From assembly GCF_023278185.1 (NCBI RefSeq), contig NZ_CP066356.1, positions 5,758,001-5,822,000 of the forward strand: a stretch of 64,000 nt of DNA. Reading direction: 5' to 3'. The notes beneath the pieces were generated by a model. The model was not told the DNA's origin. It saw only the letters and a list, made by a program, of their open reading frames with translations, and searched no databases. Source of the stretch: Bradyrhizobium elkanii USDA 76. Lineage in GTDB: Bacteria; Pseudomonadota; Alphaproteobacteria; Rhizobiales; Xanthobacteraceae. Below, piece by piece: positions 16,565 through 23,510 of this stretch; positions within the stretch are counted from its first letter, which is position 1; every line of letters starts with the position of its first letter. A program made the translations under genes and the position numbers.

Positions 16565-17233
16565 ATGTTCGCTCGCGTCAATGTCAGACCGGCCAACGTA
16601 CCGAGCATCCTCGGTGGGCTGACCGCCCGGCACGCCAACTGCACCACCAGCGAATTCCACTACAGGAAGGGCACCGAGATCTACGGGGAGAAGGAGCCGG
16701 CGGAGTACGTCTACCAGGTCGTTTCGGGGGCGGTCCGCAGCTACAAGCTGCTCTCCGACGGACGCCGCCAGATCGGCGCCTTTCACCTTGTCGGAGACAT
16801 CTTCGGCCTCGAGAATGGCGAAACCCACCGCTTCACCGCCGAAGCCATCGTCGACACGAACGTGCACCTGATCAGGCGAATGAGCCTCGAACGCGTGGCC
16901 GATTCCGATTTCGCCCTGGCTCGCAACCTGCTGGTCATGACCACCAGCAACCTGCGACATGCCGAAGAGCACATGCTGCTGCTCGGCCGCAAGACCGCGC
17001 TAGAGCGGGTTGCCGCGTTTCTGCTCGAAATGGATCGCCGGCTGACCGGAGTCGGCGTCGTCGCCTTGCCGATGTGCCGGCGCGATATTGCCGACTATCT
17101 CGGGCTGACGCTCGAAACCGTGTCACGTGCGCTCTCCAAGCTGCACGCCTACGGCGCGCTCAACTTCCTTGGCTCGAACCAGCGCGAAATCATGCTGGTT
17201 GACCGCGACCAGCTGTCCAGGCTGGACAACTAG
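16565..17233 (+). CDS. FixK-like CRP/FNR-family transcription factor
   Basis: 222 aa. Cyclic-nucleotide-binding-fold domain (~30-120), long dimerisation helix, and winged HTH at ~165-210. The recognition helix carries ETVSRALS, the E-xx-SR signature of FNR/FixK proteins that read TTGAT half-sites. No N-terminal FNR cysteine cluster (only Cys26), so it does not sense oxygen through an Fe-S cluster. Cys171 (LPMCRRDIADYLG) sits at the start of the HTH, reminiscent of the redox-sensitive Cys of Bradyrhizobium FixK2. It is the obvious candidate to act at the FixK boxes in this island. Confidence 0.92.
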   Translation: MFARVNVRPANVPSILGGLTARHANCTTSEFHYRKGTEIYGEKEPAEYVYQVVSGAVRSYKLLSDGRRQIGAFHLVGDIFGLENGETHRFTAEAIVDTNVHLIRRMSLERVADSDFALARNLLVMTTSNLRHAEEHMLLLGRKTALERVAAFLLEMDRRLTGVGVVALPMCRRDIADYLGLTLETVSRALSKLHAYGALNFLGSNQREIMLVDRDQLSRLDN

Positions 17234-17239
17234 CCGACG

Positions 17240-17680
17240 TCAGGGGGATTTCGTCAGCGCCGCCTGGCGCTCGATGGTCTTTTGCAACACTTCGAACAAG
17301 ACCGCGGTCGACCACCCGAACATGAGAATGCCGTTCATGGCCGCCATCGGCCCGATCAACAGCCACTGCTTGACCGGGATGACGTCGCCATAGCCGAGCG
17401 TGGTGTAGTTCACGAAGGCGAAATACAGCAGATTGCTGCCGGCGGGCGCGGCGCCGAGCACCCAATAGGCCACGCTCCACACCACGATCTCGAGCGTGTG
17501 AGCCAGCATCAGCGCAAGCGCGGTTGCGACCATCACACCGCTGAGCTGCAGCCCCGCCCGGCCGGCCGCGCTCAAGGCAACGTTGCGAAGCAACCCGATG
17601 GCCGCGACTGTCCAGAGCGAATGGATCGCGATGTTGATCGCGCTCACCGCCGATCCCACGAGGAGCTGAAACAGCATCAT
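17240..17680 (-). CDS. Two-helix potassium channel (Ion_trans_2 type)
   Basis: 146 aa. Membrane helices at the N-terminus and around 45-72, then a pore loop with the K+ selectivity filter TTLGYGD (93-99) and a last helix around 108-132. The start ATG overlaps the stop of the AI-2E-type gene (ATGA, 4 bp), implying translational coupling. No cytoplasmic RCK/TrkA domain is fused, so gating is unknown. Its stop is 7 bp from the stop of the convergent FixK-like gene. Confidence 0.88.
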   Translation of the reverse strand: MMLFQLLVGSAVSAINIAIHSLWTVAAIGLLRNVALSAAGRAGLQLSGVMVATALALMLAHTLEIVVWSVAYWVLGAAPAGSNLLYFAFVNYTTLGYGDVIPVKQWLLIGPMAAMNGILMFGWSTAVLFEVLQKTIERQAALTKSP

Positions 17681-18756
17681 CGCTCTCCCGCCAGCCGGGC
17701 GCGATCGTCCCGGATCCATGCCGTGATCAATTCCCAGGCGACCGCGAGAATGATTGGACCGATGAACAGGCCCACGATGCCGTGGGCAAGCGTGCCGCCG
17801 ATCACGCCGACGAAGATGACGAGCGCCGGCGTGGTCAGGCCCCGCCCCATCACCAGCGGCTTCAGCACATTGTCGAGGACGCCGACGACCAGGAAGAAGA
17901 ACGTGAGGGCGAGCGCCGTCGGGAAGTCCTTGGCCGACCATAGCCAGATGATGACCGGAAACAGCACGATTGCCGCCCCGATCTGCACGATCGCGAGCAG
18001 CATCACGACAAACGCCAGCAGCCCAGCGCTCGGGATCCCCGCCAGCTTGAAGCCAATGCCGGCCAGCAGCGATTGCAGGACGGCGACGCCGATGACGCCG
18101 CGGGAGACCGCCCGGATGGTCGCACCTGCGAGATCGAGGAAGTGCTCGCTCTGCTCCGGCACGATGCGGGACAGGAAGCTCCGGCACGCCGCTGCAAGCT
18201 GCGAGCCATACGGAAACAGAAACCCTGCCACGACGACCGCCAGCAGAAACTTCACCATCCCGATCCCGGCATTGCTGGCAAACGCAAACAGGGTCCCGGC
18301 CAATGGCTTCAGATGCGGCACGACCTCGCGCAGCACGGCGCGCAAATTGGTCGACGCCCGGTCCCAGATCTCATAGAGTGGGTCGCCGATCAGCGGCCAA
18401 TCCTTGACCTCCGCCGGCGGCGACGGCACAACAACGTTGCCGGCGCCCAGTTGTTCGGCGAGCTCCTTCATCCCCTCTACCGCTCCGATTCCGAGCCAGG
18501 TCGCCGGCCCGATGACGACTCCCAGAGAGATCAAGGTCAGCACGAGCGCCGCGATGCCGGCATGGCCGCCGAGCACTGCTGCGAGCCAGGTGTAGACGGG
18601 ATAGAGCGCGACCGCGAGCACCACGCTCCAGGCCAGGATCGGCACGAACGGGCTGACCAGGACGAACGACCAGTAGATCAACAGCGCCAGCAATCCGAGG
18701 CGAATTGCGAGCTGGATGAACTCGTCTCCGGTCACGAGCTGGCGCAGGGTTTTCAA
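17677..18756 (-). CDS. AI-2E family (PerM/UPF0118) transporter-like membrane protein
   Basis: 359 aa with 7-8 membrane helices and the family's C-terminal signature region (LDNVLKPLVMGRGLTTP, followed by GVIGGTLAHGIVGLFIGPI). Family members are implicated in export of AI-2, ions (Na+/H+) or other small molecules; the substrate here is not predictable. FixK box 68 bp upstream of the start. It overlaps the downstream K+ channel by 4 bp, which hints at a joint role in ion homeostasis. Confidence 0.88.
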   Translation of the reverse strand: MKTLRQLVTGDEFIQLAIRLGLLALLIYWSFVLVSPFVPILAWSVVLAVALYPVYTWLAAVLGGHAGIAALVLTLISLGVVIGPATWLGIGAVEGMKELAEQLGAGNVVVPSPPAEVKDWPLIGDPLYEIWDRASTNLRAVLREVVPHLKPLAGTLFAFASNAGIGMVKFLLAVVVAGFLFPYGSQLAAACRSFLSRIVPEQSEHFLDLAGATIRAVSRGVIGVAVLQSLLAGIGFKLAGIPSAGLLAFVVMLLAIVQIGAAIVLFPVIIWLWSAKDFPTALALTFFFLVVGVLDNVLKPLVMGRGLTTPALVIFVGVIGGTLAHGIVGLFIGPIILAVAWELITAWIRDDRARLAGER

Positions 18757-18823
18757 GAGCGTGCTTTCGATTGAGCATCAGCAGCTACGTGGGAAGCGGT
18801 GCCATCGCCTTGCCGCGCACGGC

Positions 18824-18837
18824 TTGATTCAGATCAA
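18824..18837. promoter_or_regulatory. FixK/FNR-type box TTGATTCAGATCAA
   Basis: Perfect consensus, 68 bp upstream of the AI-2E-type gene start on the minus strand. Same 14-mer as the site at 11560. Confidence 0.8.
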
Positions 18838-19032
18838 GTGTGACGTGTCCGGACTTTCGCCGCAGAGGCGGCCCCGGTTCGGGGGCAGGAATCGGGGCCG
18901 CTCCGACTTCGCCGGGATGCATTCGCGATCGGGATCACTAGCGCGATCGCGCCCCCATCAGGCGGCGCCTGCCTATCCGAGGCAATCGTCCCAAGCTGCA
19001 GGATCAATCGTCCGCACCGCCCCCGCGCCACT

Positions 19033-19046
19033 TTGATTCAAATCAA
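19033..19046. promoter_or_regulatory. FixK/FNR-type box TTGATTCAAATCAA
   Basis: Perfect consensus, 113 bp upstream of the ATG of the Gly/Tyr-rich protein gene at 19159. The second box of this intergenic region. Confidence 0.78.
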
Positions 19047-19158
19047 GCTTCGGCCGGCCGCGGCTGACAGGCTCGGCCTGCTCATGGATCGGAAAGCCGC
19101 TCTCGATTTGGCTGCTTCGATCGCGACTGGCTGTGTCACCCCCGATGTGGAGGACGTC

Positions 19159-19578
19159 ATGAAGAACACCAAGACCTTGCCGGCCTTGATCCTGCTTGCG
19201 AGCATGGTCGGCATTGGCGCGGGCCAGGCGGCGCCACTGCCGACCAACGTCGCGGCCATGAAGGGCATGGTCGAGACCAATACCGCCCTTCAGGTGCGCT
19301 GGGGCGGCTGGGGCGGCTGGCGCGGCGGCGGCTGGGGCTATCGCGGTTGGCGAGGCTACGGCGGCTGGGGAGGCTATCGTGGATGGGGCTATCGAGGCTG
19401 GGGTGCAGCGGCCGCCGGAGCGATCGTTGGCGGAGCCATCGCGAGCTCGGCCTACTATGGCGGGTATCCCTACTATGGCGGCGGATACGGCTATGGCGGC
19501 GGCTATGGCTACGACTATTGCCCGCCGGGCGGCGGCTATGGCTATTACGCTCGGCCACGCTACTATTACGGATGGTAG
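19159..19578 (+). CDS. Exported Gly/Trp/Tyr-rich small protein
   Basis: 139 aa. The ATG at 19159 follows GGAGG closely, and residues 1-25 form a signal peptide (MKNTKTLPALILLASMVG ... GQAAP). The mature protein has tandem G-W/Y-R-G units (WGGWRGG, YRGWRGYGG, YRGWGY), a short Ala/Gly hydrophobic stretch, and a Tyr/Gly-rich tail with one cysteine (DYCPPGGG). Composition suits a self-associating envelope or surface protein; no enzymatic motif. Likely FixK-controlled. Confidence 0.8.
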   Translation: MKNTKTLPALILLASMVGIGAGQAAPLPTNVAAMKGMVETNTALQVRWGGWGGWRGGGWGYRGWRGYGGWGGYRGWGYRGWGAAAAGAIVGGAIASSAYYGGYPYYGGGYGYGGGYGYDYCPPGGGYGYYARPRYYYGW

Positions 19579-19606
19579 TGCCGCCTTTACGTGCCAGGCC
19601 GGTCTT

Positions 19607-19620
19607 CGGTGACGTCACCG
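19607..19620. promoter_or_regulatory. Perfect palindrome CGGTGACGTCACCG between convergent genes
   Basis: A 14-bp perfect palindrome just past the stop of the 19159 gene and overlapping the end of the convergent 19615 gene. It could act as an RNA hairpin end for the upstream gene or be chance codon structure. No T-run follows. Confidence 0.3.
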
Positions 19621-19932
19621 CAGGCCGAGCAGCGAACGCCGGTAGCCGCTTTCGCGCGCTTCATTCCTGCACACGAAGCCGCCATCGAAGCCCCTGGCAT
19701 AGCGGCGTTGCCCTTTGAGGTAGTAGCGTCCGCGCCGAAAATCGAGCCAGACCACGCTATCGCCGGGGCAATGCCGCTGAGCCTGGGCTTCATAGCGGAA
19801 CGGCGTCAGCGGCAGCGCCGCCGCCGGTTGCGCGCAGCAAAACAGGAAGGTCGCGGCGCAGGCCCCGACGCCCAATTTGGCCGCCAGACGGTCTCGACGT
19901 CCGCTCGACTTTTCAGCCAGTTCGAAGTGCAT
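19615..19932 (-). CDS. Small exported CPGD-type protein of unknown function
   Basis: 105 aa. Hydrophobic export segment at about 20-40 ending AAALP, then a compact basic domain: CPGDSVVWLDFRRGRYYLKG and GFDGGFVCRNEARESGYR, with two cysteines that could pair. The pattern CPGD-x-VVWL ... Y-x-KG ... G-x-(F/Y)-(V/M)-C-x-x-E-A recurs in small secreted rhizobial proteins of unknown function. Convergent with the Gly-rich gene. Confidence 0.65.
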   Translation of the reverse strand: MHFELAEKSSGRRDRLAAKLGVGACAATFLFCCAQPAAALPLTPFRYEAQAQRHCPGDSVVWLDFRRGRYYLKGQRRYARGFDGGFVCRNEARESGYRRSLLGLR

Positions 19933-20054
19933 TCATTGCCGCCGGGAATGATCCGTGTCGCGCTGGAGACGATAGCTCATATTGTCAGAGCTTCGCGGGC
20001 GGAGCACCTCAGAACAGCGATTTCAGCACCACGCACGGCGAACAAGAGGCGCGC

Positions 20055-20243
20055 TCAGGACGATAGCAATCCAAAGGCGATCGCCGCGGTCGACAGCATC
20101 CCGGCCGTCACGACCGCGACCGTGAAGGCAATATCGCCGTCGGCCGCTGCAAGCCAGCGACGCAGCCACTTGCGCAAGCCAGCCGGCTGGCTTGCGCCAG
20201 GCACTCGCCGGAATCTGTCACTGGCATATCCCATGACTGCCAT
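20055..20243 (-). CDS. Possible small single-pass membrane protein
   Basis: 62 aa from the ATG at 20243. Basic, amphipathic N-terminal half (RKWLRRWLAA) and one C-terminal membrane helix (TVAVVTAGMLSTAAIAFGLL). No ribosome binding site is evident and no family is recognised, so the call is tentative. Confidence 0.4.
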   Translation of the reverse strand: MAVMGYASDRFRRVPGASQPAGLRKWLRRWLAAADGDIAFTVAVVTAGMLSTAAIAFGLLSS

Positions 20244-20371
20244 TGTAGATCGCGGCGGAATGGAGAGACCAGTGCAGCTTGTGCCAAGCAATCAGGATCA
20301 CGTGCGGCGGCTTGACTGACCCAATTGAGCCATACGAGCCGGCTCGGCCCAAGGCCCGCTCAACCAGCGCC

Positions 20372-21046
20372 CTAGCCTCCCTTCGAGCCGGCGGCGTTCC
20401 GCATCGGACGTTCCTGCTCCGACGCGCTCTTCGAGGGCGCCGCGCCGCAGATGGAGCTACGCCTTGAATCCGCGGTCGCCGTGCGAGCGGTGCGGTCAAA
20501 CGGATTCCGCTCCATGACCTTCAGCGAAACGAGCTCTTCCTTGTTCAAAAAGGAGATCTTTCCCGGCGGAGTCATCACCATCCTGCCGATGGCCGACGGA
20601 GGAATACGGAGCTTGGCCGACAACCTCGCAAGCTTGATCGTATCACGAATCGTTCGACTGTCCTCGTTGCCGTGTAAATTGGAAACCGAATGGACGCCGA
20701 TCTTGGCATTTGGCGCCACATAGCGCTTCCTGCTCGCCAGGAAGATAAAAGCGCATGCCGAGTCGCATTCTCCGGAAACATAACTGGCGATCTGCTTCTG
20801 GTGCGCGAGCATGGCGATTCGGAAGCCTTCGTAGAGAGATCCACCTCGGGAATCGAGATCGAGGCCAACGATCCGGCGTTCAGTCGCCAGATATCCGCGA
20901 AAGCGGACAAAGTCCCCATCCCTGATATCTCCACTGAGCTTCAAGACATCTCCAAAACACCCTTGGACGCGGGAAAACTCCATCGCGAGACAATCCGTCG
21001 AGGTCAGCACGACCGCGACGCTCAAAACGCATCCTGCAATCCGCAT
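20372..21046 (-). CDS. Periplasmic ClpP/crotonase-fold protease-like protein (COG3904 type)
   Basis: 224 aa from the ATG at 21046, chosen because it yields a signal peptide (MRIAGCVLSVAVVLTSTDCLA); an ATG at 21208 would put 54 residues before it. The core has LDLDSRGGSLYEGFRIA, GECDSACAFIFLA (candidate nucleophile Ser96) and AKIGVHS (His119), the layout of secreted ClpP-like proteins. The C-terminus is low-complexity. A FixK box lies 212 bp upstream, or 50 bp from the alternative start, so the start is uncertain. Confidence 0.72.
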   Translation of the reverse strand: MRIAGCVLSVAVVLTSTDCLAMEFSRVQGCFGDVLKLSGDIRDGDFVRFRGYLATERRIVGLDLDSRGGSLYEGFRIAMLAHQKQIASYVSGECDSACAFIFLASRKRYVAPNAKIGVHSVSNLHGNEDSRTIRDTIKLARLSAKLRIPPSAIGRMVMTPPGKISFLNKEELVSLKVMERNPFDRTARTATADSRRSSICGAAPSKSASEQERPMRNAAGSKGG

Positions 21047-21257
21047 CGAGCGAACTGCAGGCGCTCGAGAATGAAGCTGACCCGTTGCGACATCGCTTCG
21101 GCATGGCCGCAACCCATGCGCGGCGCGCCGGCTGTTTGCGTCGCCGTCGATAAATGTCGCGCGGAGGACCCTCAAAGCGTGCTTCCAGGCTGCCACGGCG
21201 CTCCCCATTGGACCCGGGACCTCACACGATAAACAGAGCATCGGAGCGCATCGTGGG

Positions 21258-21271
21258 TTGATCTGAATCAA
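21258..21271. promoter_or_regulatory. FixK/FNR-type box TTGATCTGAATCAA
   Basis: Perfect consensus upstream of the periplasmic ClpP-like gene on the minus strand; no gene starts on the plus strand within 400 bp. Confidence 0.75.
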
Positions 21272-21717
21272 ACCCAATTCAGCAAGCGCGCAGGCGGGAG
21301 CGCCATTTTGACTTCTGGAGAGGGGACGCTGGCCCTCACGCGCACACTCTGTGCCGAGAGCAAACATCATCTACCGACTTTAAGATCAGCCAGTCCAACC
21401 CAGTGCCGGGTCACGGAGAATTTCCACATTAAGTCATTAGTTCTATTCATCTATTTTCGGCACCCGATGCTTGCGGGGATTGGGGCGAGGGAGGAATTCC
21501 ATTAGGCTCAAATTGCGCGATCAATCCATCCCTCCACGCACACTGCCAGGCAACCTAACACGGGATGCGACGTCTCGATGGTGCGGCGTCCCGAAAGCCG
21601 CCGCTTGCGCCCCCATGGCTTGGGCGCTGGCTGCTCACGCGCACGGGACAGCGCTGTTCGCGACGCGCCATCTTGTGTAGACTTTCACGGCATCCCGATC
21701 AGTTTGGGAGAACGACA
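21272..21717. other. Non-coding stretch, nothing recognised
   Basis: About 446 bp. It contains an AT-richer patch around 21410-21465 that could include a promoter, and only short frames without ribosome binding sites or export signals. I see no RNA gene or mobile element. Confidence 0.5.
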
Positions 21718-21840
21718 ATGAAAGTCTTCTTGCTCGCCTGCGTCGTCGCCGTCGTCGTGGCGACGATCGGGGCGTTGGCGCTAGATCGCGTGCAAGAGCC
21801 GGTCGCACAGGCCTTTGCGACGACGGGCGTACGGCTGTAG
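21718..21840 (+). CDS. 40-aa single-pass membrane protein
   Basis: MKVFLLACVVAVVVATIGAL then a short polar tail ending FATTGVRL. The ATG is preceded by GGGAGAACGACA, a good ribosome binding site. One membrane helix, no cleavage site evident. Miniproteins of this form recur in Bradyrhizobium genomes (recollection, not checked). Its stop is 28 bp from the stop of the convergent formate dehydrogenase gamma gene. Function unknown. Confidence 0.6.
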   Translation: MKVFLLACVVAVVVATIGALALDRVQEPVAQAFATTGVRL

Positions 21841-21867
21841 CAAGTTCGCGTTCAACGGCTGCGCGCC

Positions 21868-22860
21868 CTACTCCGCTGCGGTGACGGAGGGCTGGGGTCG
21901 GGCATCGCGCGCATTCTCCTCCTCAAGCCAGAGGCTGTGGTGCTCCCTGGCCCAATTGACATCGACGGTGCCGCTTCCCATCGCCTCGAACGCGCCTTCC
22001 ATGCCGATCGTGCCGATATAGATGTGCGCCAGCATCACTGCCGTAAAGAGCACCGCCACGATGGAGTGGACGATCTGCGCGAGCTGCATCCCTTCGATGC
22101 CTGACAGGTAGAACGGGAACATCAGCGCATATCCCGTCGCCGCCACCAGACCTCCGCCAATGACCACGATCCAGTAGACCGCCTTCTGGCCGGCGTTGAA
22201 GCGATAGGCCGGCGGATGATCGTGCCCGACGATGCCACCGCCGCGCTTGATCCAGTCGACATCGACCTTGTTCGGGATATTGCCGGCGATCCACATCAGG
22301 AAGATCAGCACCACGCCAATGGTGAACGGAAAGCTGAGATAGTTATGAGCATATTTCGCCCATTGCGACCATTCGGAAAACGCCTCGTAGCCGGTCAACG
22401 GCAGCAGCAACGGACGTCCAAAAGTGACGTTCAACCCCGAGATCGCCAGAATGATGAAGCAAGTCGCCGTCATCCAGTGCACGAAGCGCTCGAATGCGGA
22501 AAAGCGCACGATGGTCCGGCCGGAACGCCCGCTCTGTAGTCGCACCATCCCGCGGCTGAGATAGAAGATGACCAGCCCCGCGAGCATGCCAAGAATCGCG
22601 ATGCCGCCGATCCAGCGCAGCGTCACGTTCCGGAACTCGCGCCATTCACGGCCCGCCGGCTGTTCGAGAACGCCCGAGCGCTGGTCGGGAATGCTGACGC
22701 GTCCCTGCACCCGGTTCAGTTCCTGCAGCAGCTGTTGCTCCTTGACCGAACTCGCGGTCGGATTGACCTGCTGGGCGATGGACGGGGAAGCCGCGGAGAC
22801 GAGCAGCAGGAGTCCAGCCACGCCAATGACGAGCCGAACAAATCGTGCAAAACACGCCAT
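21868..22860 (-). CDS. Formate dehydrogenase gamma subunit, cytochrome b
   Basis: 330 aa from the ATG at 22860 (GGGAGGACCTT upstream). A signal-like hydrophobic segment (1-30), a periplasmic stretch, one helix near 85-105, then the four-helix cytochrome b556 bundle with haem-ligand candidates (FERFVHWMTA, KYAHNYLS, QIVHSIVAVL, AHIYIGTIG). It anchors the enzyme and passes electrons from the Fe-S subunit to quinone. Last gene of the fdh operon; its start lies 42 bp after the beta subunit stop. Confidence 0.92.
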   Translation of the reverse strand: MACFARFVRLVIGVAGLLLLVSAASPSIAQQVNPTASSVKEQQLLQELNRVQGRVSIPDQRSGVLEQPAGREWREFRNVTLRWIGGIAILGMLAGLVIFYLSRGMVRLQSGRSGRTIVRFSAFERFVHWMTATCFIILAISGLNVTFGRPLLLPLTGYEAFSEWSQWAKYAHNYLSFPFTIGVVLIFLMWIAGNIPNKVDVDWIKRGGGIVGHDHPPAYRFNAGQKAVYWIVVIGGGLVAATGYALMFPFYLSGIEGMQLAQIVHSIVAVLFTAVMLAHIYIGTIGMEGAFEAMGSGTVDVNWAREHHSLWLEEENARDARPQPSVTAAE

Positions 22861-22901
22861 AAGGTCCTCCCGATATCGACGCGACCCGCGCCAGGCCGTC
22901 G

Positions 22902-23498
22902 TCAGGACTCGATCGTCTCGCGATAGGCGGTCTTCCAGCCCCATGCGCCTGAGCCGTAGCCGCGCTTCAGCACGCGCTCCCTATAGATCTGGGCAATGAT
23001 CTCGCCGTCGCCGGCGAGCAGCGACTTGGTCGAGCACATTTCCGCGCACAGCGGCAGCTTGCCTTCGGCAAGCCGGTTCGCACCGTATTTCTCGTATTCT
23101 TCCTTGCTGCCATCGGCCTCGGGGCCGCCGGCACAATAGGTGCATTTATCCATTTTTCCGCGCGAGCCGAAATTGCCGACCTTCGGATATTGCGGCGCGC
23201 CGAACGGACAGGCGTAGAAGCAGTAGCCGCAGCCGATGCAGAGATCCTTGGAGTGCAGGACCACGCCGTCGGCGGTGGTATAGAAACAGTTCACCGGGCA
23301 CACCGCCGCACAGGGCGCATCCGTGCAGTGCATGCAGGCCATCGAGACCGAGCGTTCGCCCGGCTTGCCGTCGGCGATGGTGACGACCCGGCGGCGGTTG
23401 ATGCCCCAGGGGACCTCGTGCTCGTTCTTGCAGGCCGTGACGCAGGCGTTGCACTCGATGCAACGGTCGGCGTCGCAGAGAAATTTCATACGTGCCAT
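22902..23498 (-). CDS. Formate dehydrogenase beta subunit, four [4Fe-4S] ferredoxin-like
   Basis: 198 aa. Four cysteine clusters: CIECNACVTACKNE, CMHCTDAPCAAVCP, CIGCGYCFYACPFG, and CTYCAGG ... CAEMCSTKSL. It relays electrons from the molybdopterin subunit to cytochrome b. It is shorter than E. coli FdnH and has no C-terminal membrane helix, so attachment must come from the gamma subunit alone. Starts 12 bp after the alpha stop, with a GGAGC ribosome site. Confidence 0.93.
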   Translation of the reverse strand: MARMKFLCDADRCIECNACVTACKNEHEVPWGINRRRVVTIADGKPGERSVSMACMHCTDAPCAAVCPVNCFYTTADGVVLHSKDLCIGCGYCFYACPFGAPQYPKVGNFGSRGKMDKCTYCAGGPEADGSKEEYEKYGANRLAEGKLPLCAEMCSTKSLLAGDGEIIAQIYRERVLKRGYGSGAWGWKTAYRETIES

Positions 23499-23510
23499 CG
23501 TCGTTGCTCC

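Larger units (their letters stand above)
18757..19158. other. Intergenic region with two FixK boxes
   Basis: About 400 bp without a convincing gene. It holds the FixK box at 18824 facing the AI-2E gene, a GC-rich inverted repeat (GGCCCCG at 18870 with CGGGGCC at 18893), and the FixK box at 19033 facing the 19159 gene. Open frames here read through the boxes and lack ribosome binding sites. Confidence 0.6.
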
